Positions 9,124-18,748 of a DNA stretch of 64,000 nt are shown in pieces. The position numbers and the translations under genes are program-made. The notes beneath the pieces were generated by a model. The model saw only the letters and a program-made list of their open reading frames with translations, did not search any database and had not been told where the DNA came from. The stretch's first letter is position 1, and the number at the start of each line of letters is the position of its first letter. The stretch lies in contig NZ_MUBG01000001.1 in NCBI RefSeq assembly GCF_002022415.1, positions 62,001 through 126,000 on the forward strand, read 5' to 3'. The DNA is from Bartonella sp. WD12.1 (GTDB lineage Bacteria; Pseudomonadota; Alphaproteobacteria; Rhizobiales; Rhizobiaceae).

Positions 9124-11395
9124 ATGGTTATGCGTCGCGTATTGAAGCATCATGTTTGTTTTTGTTTTTTATCGACAGCTCTTCTAGCAGGTGTGTCTCT
9201 TATAGCTGCTCAGGAAAAAGTATATGCTCAGTCACTGGGTAATTGTAAGGGGGATGTTGATACTGGTAGCGATGGTGAACAGCCGATTGTGTGTGGTGGG
9301 AGTGATAGGTTGGGTGGGGGTGGAAGTGTGAGTGTGAGTGATGGGAGGACTATAGATATGGATAAGTACCCTGGTTGGCCTGCTGTAGAGGTGCGTGGGG
9401 GGGATACAAATATTACGATGGGTGGTATGCTGAGGGTTATGAATAGTAGTGATAATCAACCGGCGATTAAGGTGCATGATGGAGGGGGGCTGAAGTTGAT
9501 GGATGCTACTGTTACAAATGTGAGTAAGGGGATAGTGGCTGATGGAGGATTTGTTACGGTGGTGGCAGGATCGATTGGGGTTAAAGCAAATGGAGTTGTG
9601 GTTGAGGTGAAGAATGGGGGGAAAGTGACGTTGATGATGAAGGGACAGGGGGTGCGTGGAGGGGAAAGTAATAGTACGGGGATAGAGGTTGGGGATGGGG
9701 GTGGGACGGTGGTGTTGGATGGTACGAATTTTACGCAGGTCACAACGGGGATAATGATTAAGGGGAATGGGGGGAAGGCGAGTGTTAATATGGGGGAGGG
9801 AAAGATTACGGTTGGGTCGAGTGGTAGGGGGATTGTGATGCAAGGGCAGGGAGAGGCGAGTGCTACTGTGATGGGGGGAGAGATTGTGGGGAGTGGGAGT
9901 GTAGTGGGGGCTGAGGTGAAAGATGGGACGTTGACGTTGGTGGGTACGAATTTTACGAAGGTCACAACGGGGGCACAGGTGTCGGGACAGGGGAAAGCTG
10001 AGGTGACGAGTGTGAAGATTGTGGGAAATGAGAAGGGTCAGGGGGTGGTGATGATGGGGGAGGGAGAGGTGACGTTGATGGGAACGACGGTTGAGAGTTT
10101 TTTAACGGGGGTAAGTGTGAGTGATGGGACGGTTAAGATTAATGGGGAGTCGACGATTAAGGCTGAGGGGGATGATGGGGTGGGGATTAAGATAACGGAA
10201 AAGGGAAAGGCTGAGGTGATAGGTGCGACGATTGAGGCTAAGGGGGATAGGGCGGTGGGGATTAAGGTGGAGGGACAGGGGAAGGCGAATGTTAATATGA
10301 TGGGGGGGAAGATTCAGGGACATGGGAATGAGAGTGGTCAGGGGGTGGGGGTGGATATGGCGGGGGAGAATGGGACGGTGACGTTGACGAGTGTGGGGGT
10401 GGAGGGGTTTGAAACAGGGGTCAAGGTAAGTAAGGGAAAGGTGATGATTAGTGGGGCGTCGACGAAGATTACGGCTAGGGGGAAAAAGGCGGTGGGGGTT
10501 CAGATAACGGAGACGGGGAAGGCTGAGGTGATAGGGGCGACGATTGAGGGAGGTGGGGATTGGGGGACGGTGCTTAAGGTGGAGGGACAGGGGAAGGCTG
10601 AGTTGAAGGATGTGACGATTAAGGGAAATGAGAATGGGAATAATAAGGGGGTGGTGATGATGGGGGAGGGAGAGGTGACGTTGAATAATGTGACGGTTTC
10701 AGGCGTTAAAACGGGGGTAGAGGTGACGAATGGGATGGTGAAGATTAAGTGGGGAGTTGACGAAGATTGCGGCTACGGGTACGGGGCTTAGTGTGCAGGG
10801 GGGAACGGTTACTATGATGGGGGGAACGATTAGTGGCGGGGGGAGTGGTCAGGGTGTTGGTGTGTCGGGGACGGGGAAGGCTGAGTTGAAGGATGTGGAG
10901 ATTTCAAAGGCTACAACGGGGGTGACGATGTCGGGTGGGACGTTTAAGATGATTAGGGGGTCGATAAAGGGAAATGGGAATGTGGTGAATGTGACGGGGG
11001 GAGAGAAGGCTGAGTTGACGAATGTAAAGATTGTGGGAAGTGGGAATGGGGTGTATATGGCGGGGAAGGGAGAGGTGACGTTGGAGGATGTGGAGATTGA
11101 AGGGGTTACAACGGGGGTGAGTGTGAGTGAGGAGGCGAGTGGGACGTTGACGGTGAAGAAGGGGGAGATAAAAGAGTTTAAAACATCGGGGGTTAGTGTG
11201 GAGGCAACGGGAGATGTGACGGTTAGTTTGGATGGGACGAGGATTATAGGAAAGGGGGGTGCTGGGAATGGGAGGACAAAGGGGGTGAAAGTGGAGGAGA
11301 AGGCGAACAGGAAGGTTGATACAAAAACACCAGGAAATATTCTACCTTACGGTGTATTTTTCTTATCTAATCATTGTAATATATTTATATTTTAA
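9124..11395 (+). pseudogene. Beta-helix passenger gene, copy A (frameshifted and 3'-truncated)
   Basis: The gene begins with the family signal peptide (MVMRRVLKHHVCFCFLST..., predicted cleavage after VYA, about residue 35), then GNC...IVC, a conserved cysteine pair. The passenger is built of about 20-residue coils such as GKAEVIGATIEAKGDRAVG, typical of right-handed parallel beta-helices. The first frame stops at 10791 because one A has been added near 10747 (AAGATTAAGTGG where copy B has AAGATTAGTGG); the passenger continues in the next frame from 10757 to about 11313. There homology to the family ends, and the frame reads through unrelated AT-rich DNA to a stop at 11395. The conserved family tail and any beta-barrel are missing. 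The Shine-Dalgarno GAGAGG lies 3 bases from the first ATG but 9 from the second (9130), so translation may begin at MRRVLKHH. Confidence 0.85.
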
Positions 11396-12116
11396 ATTGA
11401 TTGATATCATCAAGTAAATCACGAAGTCCACAAAGAACATGGGAAAAAATCGCTTCACCTGCTTTGGGTGTTGCCTTACTTGCATTTCCTGCTGCTCCTC
11501 GTGGGTTAAGATCACGCATTGTCCACCCAAAGGCATGAGGTCCATAGGCACGCAAATACTGATAATTAGCAATCATATCAGCTTGCTTGTTATAAAAATT
11601 TTCTGCCTGTTCCATTTGTACTTTTTCTGGAGCTAAATAGAGCATTAAGGAAGTTTCAATAAATCCTCCATGGATGTCAAGGTGATGCTCAGATGGCTCT
11701 ATTAAACCTTCCGGTAAACCAAAACGATGCCAACTTGTTGCTACTGCAAGCATTGAAAATCGTTTTCGTAATTCAGTAATGACAATACTCATTAAAGGTG
11801 AATTGCCTCCATGAGCATTTAGAAGTAGAAAACGCTTGATACCTTTACGGTAACATCTCTCACCGATATTAATCCAGCGTTCTATGGCATCAGAAAAGGT
11901 GAGTGTTTGTGTGCCAGGAACATCCATATGTTCTATAGAATAGCCAATCTTTTCTACCGGTAATAGTTTAATATGAAACTGCCCTTTTATTTGCAAAATG
12001 AGCGCTTTTGCGAAAGCTTCAGCAATAATCCAGTCAGTTTCAAAGGGAAGATGATTTCCATGATATTCATGAGAACCTAAAGGTAAAAGAGCGAGGGAAA
12101 ATGTATCAGATATCAT
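11385..12116 (-). CDS. Creatininase / creatinine amidohydrolase family protein
   Basis: A 243-residue putative metal-dependent amidohydrolase of the creatininase fold. The metal-binding pattern is complete: LPLGSHEYHGNHLPFETD near the N-terminus (Glu, His and Asp ligands), NAHGGNSP in the middle and DIHGGFIETS with the last Glu. Family members cleave cyclic or linear amides (creatinine, formamides in riboflavin or deazaflavin synthesis, mycofactocin precursor); the substrate here cannot be read from sequence. The first ATG is at 12116; a TTG 36 bases further out could extend it to 12152. The N-terminus is short for the family because fewer residues precede the first ligand motif. It faces copy A and the 3' ends overlap by 11 bases. 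It is the only intact non-repeat gene inside the island. Confidence 0.75.
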   Translation of the reverse strand: MISDTFSLALLPLGSHEYHGNHLPFETDWIIAEAFAKALILQIKGQFHIKLLPVEKIGYSIEHMDVPGTQTLTFSDAIERWINIGERCYRKGIKRFLLLNAHGGNSPLMSIVITELRKRFSMLAVATSWHRFGLPEGLIEPSEHHLDIHGGFIETSLMLYLAPEKVQMEQAENFYNKQADMIANYQYLRAYGPHAFGWTMRDLNPRGAAGNASKATPKAGEAIFSHVLCGLRDLLDDINQFKI

Positions 12117-14571
12117 AAATTCGTTATTAAATAGAAAGTAAATAGATTGCAAACTGCATCCAATGTGATGGAGTTATTTTTAAAAATTTTAATTCATATA
12201 TGCAAAAAAGGCAAATTGCTTACTCAGCTCTTTGGTCAAGGTTTTATTGTGATATGAATTTTGGTCGCTATGGTCGTTAATTAACACATAACGATAATTC
12301 CAATATTATATCAATGCGATAGTTAATTAAGATTAGCACAAAGAGTACTCGTAAGCAGATGAATGTATAAAACGTTTTACTATTAATCTTCCAGACAGTT
12401 TACATTGCTTGATTGAAGTAAATTGCGCAATTTGTAGACAAAAAATAGTAGATGTAAGGTCGCTAATTACTTTTTAAAAATATAAAACTCGCAAACATGA
12501 CCATAAATTTAAAGATGGCTGATATAAAAATTGATTAAATAAATATGCGAAACATATAGAATATTTGTAAATAAATAGGCATTAATGCTTCGTTTATTAC
12601 TTTTACAAATAAGATAAGAATTTGTATTGTGTATGGTATGTGTTTTCGACACTTTTACACAAAAAAACTTGCGCAAAATCTGCTCGAAAAACCGTATGGT
12701 GATAACGGTTTTGTTCAGTCATGGTGCTAAAATGATTAACGATAACTGTGCTAGTTCTAATATTGATCTGTACATCATGTTATTGTTCATGACTTGGAAA
12801 GGTAGTTGTTTTATTTATTCCTCTACGTTCAGTAGTGTGTAAAGAAAATACAATTTTTTGTGATTGAAAATCAGAAAAATCTTATGGTTTTTTCTCGTTG
12901 TTTATTATTTGCTTTTGTTTGAATTAATTTTAATTTTGTCACAACTTTCGTGACAAATTCTTCAACATTATCAATTACAGTTTCTGAATTGACGATTTCC
13001 TTTGGATTAAGATAGCGATAAAGAGTCCCTAATTACAAAATTGCAGAAAAAGCTTCTATGAATTTCTTTAATGTAAATAGGATAGCGAGCAATAATAATG
13101 CTCCTTTTGTATGTGTTTGAATGAAATACTATTCAATTTGTGCAATCATTCCCAACATAGTCGCTATAATATTACTTTGCATGTGCTTCCATCCATAATA
13201 AAACATTGTTTGTAACATGAAGGATTAAGCCATGTTTGCAGTTACTTTAAGAATTTCTAGTACAAGTAAGAAAAGGTCTTACTATACGAGAAAATTTAGG
13301 TGTTAATAACATATCATCTCATTCGGCTTTTTCAAGTAAATGCCCAAGTTTATGCTTATACTAGTTTTTTCTTAGTTTGCTATTACTTTTTCAATATGAA
13401 GATGGACAAAATCTATTACCAACAACCAACATTTCTTTTTTTTAAAAAGAGCGAAGCATTTCGTTTCTACTTCTCCGGCCTCGCAGATGAGAACGGGAAG
13501 TGGTGGGTAAATTTTAGAAATCAAGGGGGATTACCTATTCTTACAGATTATTTGTGAAACAAACTGGTAAAAAAGATAAGGATACAGTTTTGAAGTTGTT
13601 AGGTCCGCTTGTTTTGGGAAAAGGGTTAGTCACTTACCCCTAATTGGTACGAATAACTATATTTTCTTGCGATTTCATTTCTCCCACACAGTTTGTCCAT
13701 TTGAATAAGGTATCCTTAGATAAAACACTTAAAATTAATTCTCCACGTTTTTCCAATCAATCACATCGCACAAGTATCTTTTTGGTGAATAAATGAGTTG
13801 TCGAGCATATTTTTTGAGAATGATAACAATAGCAAGTTTAGTTTTTTAAATCTCATAGGTTGCTCTAGTTTGTTTAACAACATTGGGGTAATTGGCATTT
13901 TATTTACTAGAATAGATATTTGTTCAAATGATGTTGATGGGATTTTGAGTGCAAAGTGAAAATAATCCAGAAAGAGTATCTTCTAATGCTTGAACATCAA
14001 TATAATGGGTGTGTAAATGATTATTTTCTTTTGAGGAGAGGCTAAGAGATTAAAAGTTTTATTTTCTTGCAACTAAGGCGCTAATAGCAAAAATGTTGTT
14101 CCTCCATTATTGATAACATTATTGGTTAATATAGTGATTTATTATTACTTCTTAACAGAGCACATATATTGTGTATCCGGTATTTTTTAGTATGCCGATA
14201 GTATAGAAACGGCGATAGCCTTAAAAGGCTTTAACTGAAATAAAGGCATTGTTGAAAAGCATATAACGCTTATCGCTAATTCCTATACACAGTGTCAATT
14301 GATCAACGAAGCTTATAGTTTATGTCTACTGAAGAAGCATTTGAGAATGAAAACATGTCAAGTTTTTGTATAGTGTATATATGGTCAAATAATTTCAACA
14401 AAATCGAAGATCTATTCACAGTGTTTGAAGAATGATAGCTGATGTGAATAAGGCAGTATGAAAGTCATTGTGAGGATTTATAAACACATGCAGGTAACTG
14501 AATTACACCCCACTATATATGAGAGTGTTGTTTAGGTGTATTTTATTTTAAATTGTTAGTTGGTGTTTATG
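12117..14571. other. Decayed AT-rich region between creatininase gene and copy B
   Basis: About 2.4 kb with no intact gene. Scattered interrupted frames on both strands suggest old gene relics (see the separate minus-strand entry at 12885-13081). An 85-codon plus-strand ORF at 13300-13557 ends ADENGKWWVNFRNQGGL and is not recognised. From about 14532 the sequence matches that before copy A (TTAGGTGT...GGTGTTTATG), showing that copies A and B share extra upstream sequence not present before copies C to J. Confidence 0.45.
12885..13081 (-). pseudogene. Relic of an unidentified gene
   Basis: A minus-strand frame reads LFTLKKFIEAFSAIL, a stop, then LGTLYRYLNPKEIV and NVEEFVTKVVTKLKLIQ before ending at a TGA near 12885. 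The amino-acid mix looks like real protein, and TLYRYL is a string seen in helix-turn-helix segments, but there is no start, one internal stop and no domain I can name. Recorded as a probable gene remnant only. Confidence 0.25.
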
Positions 14572-14860
14572 TTTTTTTAGAAGATACGTTTCATTTATTT
14601 TTGCGTTTACTTTCTGTTTCCTGCGTGATGTGTGTTTGTTTGGGATTTTTTATCTTATAGGTTTATTTTTTTTGTTTTGGGGAGTGTGTTTAGCCTTATT
14701 CATTAGATTATTGTGTTGATGAGTGATGTCTTTTGTATAGGTCTCAATGGGGGTATGGCGTTAGATCTGATTTGTATCAGGTGTGTTTTAATTTTCGATT
14801 CTCGTTTTGCAAATAGTTCGTCTCTTTTGATCCTATTCCGTTAAAGATGATGAGAGGGTT
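14572..14860 (+). repeat. Conserved leader, copy B
   Basis: Leader of the same type as at 8835, with a 7-T tract at 14572-14578, the GGGAGTGTG variant, GATTATTG and GCAAATAG. The 38 bases before the T tract also match those before copy A, which is not the case for copies C to J. Confidence 0.9.
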
Positions 14861-17800
14861 ATGGTTATGCGTCGCGTATTGAAGCATCATGTTTGTTTTT
14901 GTTTTTTATCGACAGCTCTTCTAGCAGGTGTGTCTCTTATAGCTACCCAAGAAAAAGTATATGCTCAATCACAGGGTAATTGTAGGGTGGTTGCTGATAC
15001 TGGTAGCGATGGTGAACAGCCGATTGTGTGTGGTGGGAGAGAGAGGGGGGATGCGAGTGATGTGGTGCTACGTGATAATCGAGATATAGATATGGGTAAG
15101 TACCTTGGTATGCCTGCTGTAGAGGTGCATGGGGATGCAGATATTACGATGAGTGGTACGCTGAGGGTTACAAATACTGGTGATAGAGGTAGGAGTAGTA
15201 ATGATAATCAGCCGGCGATTAAGGTGCATGATGGAGGGGTGCTGAAGTTGATGGAGGCTACTATTGTAGATGTGAGTAAGGGGATAGAGGCTGATGGAGG
15301 ATTTGTTACGGTGGTGGCAGGATCGATTGGGGTTAAGAATGGGGGAGATGCTGTGATTGAGGTGAGTAAGGGGGGAAGGGTGACGTTGATGATGAAGGGG
15401 CGGGGGGTGAGTGGAGGGGGAAGTAATAGTACGGGGATAGAGGTTGGGGATGGGGGTGGGACGGTTGAATTGATGGGTACGGGTTTTACGGATGTCAAGA
15501 CAGGGATAATGATTAAGGGGGCGGGGGAGGCGAGTGTTACTATGACGGGGAAGGGAACGACGATTACGGTTGGGTCGAATGGTAAGGGGATTGTGATGGA
15601 GGGGCAGGGAGAGGCTGAAGTGACGGGGGGGACGATTGAGGGGAGTGGGAGTGTAGTGGGTGCTGTGGTGTCAAGTGGGACGTTGACGTTGATGGGTACG
15701 AGTTTTACGAAGGTCACAATGGGGGCACAGGTGTCGGGGGATGGGAAGTTGAAGATAGAAGGAAGCTCGACGAAGATTACGGTTACGAAGAATGGGGTGG
15801 GGCTTAATGTGTCGGGAAAGGGGAGTGCTACTGTGACGAATGTGAAGATTGTGGGAAATGAGAAGGGTCAGGGGGTGGTGATGATGGGAGAGGGAGAGGT
15901 GACGTTGATGGGAACGACGGTTGAGAGTTTTTCAACGGGGGTAAGTGTGAGTGATGGGACGGTTAAGATTAATGGGGAGTCGATGATTAAGGCTGCGGGG
16001 GATGGGGTGGGGATTAAGGTGGAGGGGGGAACGTTGAAGATTAATGGGGAGTCGACGATTGAGGCTAAGGGGAAAGATGGGGTAGGGATTAAGGTGGAGG
16101 GAACGGGGAAGGCGAATGTTAATATGATGGGGGGGAAGATTCAGGGACATGGGAATGAGAGTGGTCAGGGGATAGGAGTGGATATGGCGGGGGAGGGGAC
16201 GGTTGAGTTGACTAAGGTAACGGTTTCGGGGTTTGAAACGGGGGTCAAGGTGACGAATGGGACGATGAAGATAGAAGGGAGCTCTAAGATTACGGCTACG
16301 GGGCAAAAGGCGGTGGGGGTTGAGGTGAAAGGTACAGGGGTGTTGAAGATTAATGGGGAGTCGACGATTACGGCTGAGGGGGATAATGGGGTGGGGCTTC
16401 AGATAACTGGGGGAAAGGCTGAGGTGACGGGGGGAGAGATTAGTATAGGTGGGGTGTTTGGTAGAGGAGCTACAATGGGGGTGAGTGTGTCGGGGACGGG
16501 GGAGGCTGAGTTGAAGGATGTGAAGATTATGGGAAAGGGGAGAGGGGACGATAAGGGGGTGGAGGTGAATACTTCGAGTAAGGAAGAGGTGAAGTTGACG
16601 AATGTGGATATTTCAAAGGTTATGTATGGGGTGAGTGTGAGTAAGGGGACGGTGAAGATTAGTGGGGAGTTGACGAAGATTGCGGCTACGGGGACGGGGC
16701 TTAGTGTGCAGGGGGGAACGGTTACTATGACAAGGGGAACAATTAGTGAAGGGGGGGTGAGTGTGGAGGATGGGACGTTGATGATGACAAAGGGGGAGAT
16801 AAAAGGGTTTACGACAGAGGGGGTTAATGTGGGGATTTCGGTGACAAGGGCTGACTTGACGGGGACAATAATTACGGGAAAGGGAAGTGGTACGGGGGTG
16901 AAGGTGGAGGATAAGAAGACAAGTGCGAATTTGACGTTGAAGGATGTGATGGTTTCAAAGGTTGCAACGGGGGTGGAGATGAATGGGGCGGGGGCGTTGA
17001 CGATAGAAGGAAGCTCTACGATTCAGTTTAAAGGGAAGTATGGGGTTTATGTGGGAGGAGAGGTGACAAAGGCTGAGTTAACGAAGACGGTGATTAGGGG
17101 AGAGGGGAATGGGAGTGAGTACGGGGTGTATGTGAAGAGTGGGGCGACTGCGAGTTTGACGTTGACGGATGTGAAGATTTCAAAGGTTGCAACGGGGGTG
17201 GAGATGAATGGTACGGGGGCGTTGACGGTGAGTGGGAGCTCGACGATTGAGTTTACAAGCGACAATGGTTATGGGGTCTATGTGGGAAGTTCTGTGAAGA
17301 GTGCTACTTTAACGAAGACGAAGATTATGGGAAAGGGAGGTGGTCAAGGGGTGTATGTGGCGGGGGGAAATGTGACGTTGAAGGATGTGATGGTTTCAAA
17401 GGTTGGGATAGGGGTGCAGATGAATGGGGCGGGGGCGTTGACGATAGAAGGAAGCTCTACGATTGAGTTTAAAAGGAAGTATGGGGTGTATGTGGGAGGA
17501 GAGGTGACAAGGGCTGACTTGACGGGGACGAAGATTACGGGAACTGGGGCTAGTGAGTACGGGGTGTATGCGGGGGATAAAGTGATGGGAGAGGTGACGA
17601 TGACAACAATTACGGGAAGGAGAAGTCATGAGGTGAGGGGAGCGTTGAGGGGGGCATTGAGGGGGAGAACAGTGAGATTAGAGGGGGTACAGATTTCAGG
17701 AGTGCAAAAAGGGGTACATGTGACGAGAGGTGGGACGTTGACAATGAATCAGGGATCGATTGAGTTTAAAGGGAATGGTTATGGGGTGTATGTGGGAAAA

Positions 17801-18607
17801 GGGGTGACAAAGGCTGACTTGACGAATGTGACGGTTACGGGAAAGGATAATAAAGGGGTGGGTGTATATGCAATGGGAGGGAGAACGATGGTAATGACAT
17901 TGACGGATGTGAAGATTTCGGGGGTTGGAATGGGAATATTTGCAGCGGGGGGTGGGATGTTGGCGATAGGGGGAACCTCTACGATTGGGTTTCAAGGGAA
18001 GTATGGGGTCTATGTGGGGAAAGATGTGATGGGAGAGGTGGCGATGACGACAATTACGGGAAGTGGGGAAGCTGTGAGGAGTGGTACGGGGGTGTATGTG
18101 AATGGAGGAGCGGCATGGTTGGGTGGTACTACCCTGAAAAGTGTCGCAAAAGGTATGACTGTCGAAAATGGGATTGTGGTCATGCAGAATGGGGTGATAA
18201 AGTTTCATGGAGAGCATGGGGTACTTCTCAAACAGGGGAATGCTTTGTTAGTCAATGTGGGGATGAAGTATGAAGGTAATAATGCTGATGCTACTTTCCT
18301 CAAGGTTGATGCAACGGAGGGTGTAAACAAGGCAGATATTAAGGGGGCGCTCATCGAAATCGACGGACAGGGTAAAGGGCTGGGCGTTCATGTGATGAAT
18401 GGTGGGCGTGTCATGTTAAAAAATACGGTCCTTGCCAATGTCGTAAAGGGGGTGGATGTTTTTTTTAGAAGGTATGTTTCGTTTATTTTTGCGTTTGCTT
18501 TCTGTTTCCTGCGTGATGTGTGTTTGTATAGTATTTTTTACCTTATAGATTTATTTTTTTTGTTTTGGGGTATGTGTTTAGCCTTATTCATTAGATTATT
18601 GTGTTGA
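14861..18607 (+). CDS. Beta-helix passenger protein, copy B (no beta-barrel)
   Basis: 1248-codon uninterrupted ORF. It has the family signal peptide with the variant LIATQEKVYA|QSQG, the GNC/IVC cysteine pair, then about 1000 residues of beta-helix coils rich in Gly, Val, Thr and Lys (for example GVYVGGEVTKAELTKTVIRG). The conserved family tail follows (from AAWLGGTTLKSVAKGM to LKNTVLANVVKGVDV, about residues 1085-1195). Passenger sequence ends at 18458; the remaining 50 codons are read-through of the next leader in the 8-T frame and give a very hydrophobic tail (FRRYVSFIFAFAFCFLRDVC and beyond). No autotransporter translocator domain follows. Family members with a barrel are secreted to the surface (type V); this copy could reach the periplasm, act as a silent cassette, or be a pseudogene. 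The better-spaced start is the second ATG (14867). Confidence 0.85.
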   Translation: MVMRRVLKHHVCFCFLSTALLAGVSLIATQEKVYAQSQGNCRVVADTGSDGEQPIVCGGRERGDASDVVLRDNRDIDMGKYLGMPAVEVHGDADITMSGTLRVTNTGDRGRSSNDNQPAIKVHDGGVLKLMEATIVDVSKGIEADGGFVTVVAGSIGVKNGGDAVIEVSKGGRVTLMMKGRGVSGGGSNSTGIEVGDGGGTVELMGTGFTDVKTGIMIKGAGEASVTMTGKGTTITVGSNGKGIVMEGQGEAEVTGGTIEGSGSVVGAVVSSGTLTLMGTSFTKVTMGAQVSGDGKLKIEGSSTKITVTKNGVGLNVSGKGSATVTNVKIVGNEKGQGVVMMGEGEVTLMGTTVESFSTGVSVSDGTVKINGESMIKAAGDGVGIKVEGGTLKINGESTIEAKGKDGVGIKVEGTGKANVNMMGGKIQGHGNESGQGIGVDMAGEGTVELTKVTVSGFETGVKVTNGTMKIEGSSKITATGQKAVGVEVKGTGVLKINGESTITAEGDNGVGLQITGGKAEVTGGEISIGGVFGRGATMGVSVSGTGEAELKDVKIMGKGRGDDKGVEVNTSSKEEVKLTNVDISKVMYGVSVSKGTVKISGELTKIAATGTGLSVQGGTVTMTRGTISEGGVSVEDGTLMMTKGEIKGFTTEGVNVGISVTRADLTGTIITGKGSGTGVKVEDKKTSANLTLKDVMVSKVATGVEMNGAGALTIEGSSTIQFKGKYGVYVGGEVTKAELTKTVIRGEGNGSEYGVYVKSGATASLTLTDVKISKVATGVEMNGTGALTVSGSSTIEFTSDNGYGVYVGSSVKSATLTKTKIMGKGGGQGVYVAGGNVTLKDVMVSKVGIGVQMNGAGALTIEGSSTIEFKRKYGVYVGGEVTRADLTGTKITGTGASEYGVYAGDKVMGEVTMTTITGRRSHEVRGALRGALRGRTVRLEGVQISGVQKGVHVTRGGTLTMNQGSIEFKGNGYGVYVGKGVTKADLTNVTVTGKDNKGVGVYAMGGRTMVMTLTDVKISGVGMGIFAAGGGMLAIGGTSTIGFQGKYGVYVGKDVMGEVAMTTITGSGEAVRSGTGVYVNGGAAWLGGTTLKSVAKGMTVENGIVVMQNGVIKFHGEHGVLLKQGNALLVNVGMKYEGNNADATFLKVDATEGVNKADIKGALIEIDGQGKGLGVHVMNGGRVMLKNTVLANVVKGVDVFFRRYVSFIFAFAFCFLRDVCLYSIFYLIDLFFLFWGMCLALFIRLLC

Positions 18608-18748
18608 TGAGTGATGTCTTTTGTATAGGTCTCAATGGGGGTATGGCGTTAGATCTGATTTGTATCAGGTGTGTTTTAATTTTCGATTCTCGTTTTGCAA
18701 ATAGTTCGTCTCTTTTGATCCTATTCCGTTAAAGATGATGAGAGGGTT
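18459..18748 (+). repeat. Conserved leader, copy C
   Basis: Leader repeat starting with an 8-T tract (18459-18466) fused directly to the GTGGATG that ends the copy B passenger. The rest matches the other leaders, with GATTATTG and GCAAATAG variants. Confidence 0.9.

Noticed and set aside
9232-9965. Long minus-strand ORFs rich in Pro, Thr, His, Asn and Ser across the whole array (for example 24859-26928, 689 codons)
   Set aside because: They are shadows of the G-rich plus-strand genes. The near absence of certain bases removes stop codons on the opposite strand; there are no signal sequences, plausible starts or recognisable domains.
12627-12842. Small plus-strand ORF of 71 codons
   Set aside because: AT-rich, no ribosome site or protein family signs, and within a decayed region.
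18459-18748. Leader repeats as insertion sequences
   Set aside because: No transposase, terminal inverted repeats or target duplications. Each is joined to a passenger gene in the same order and orientation.
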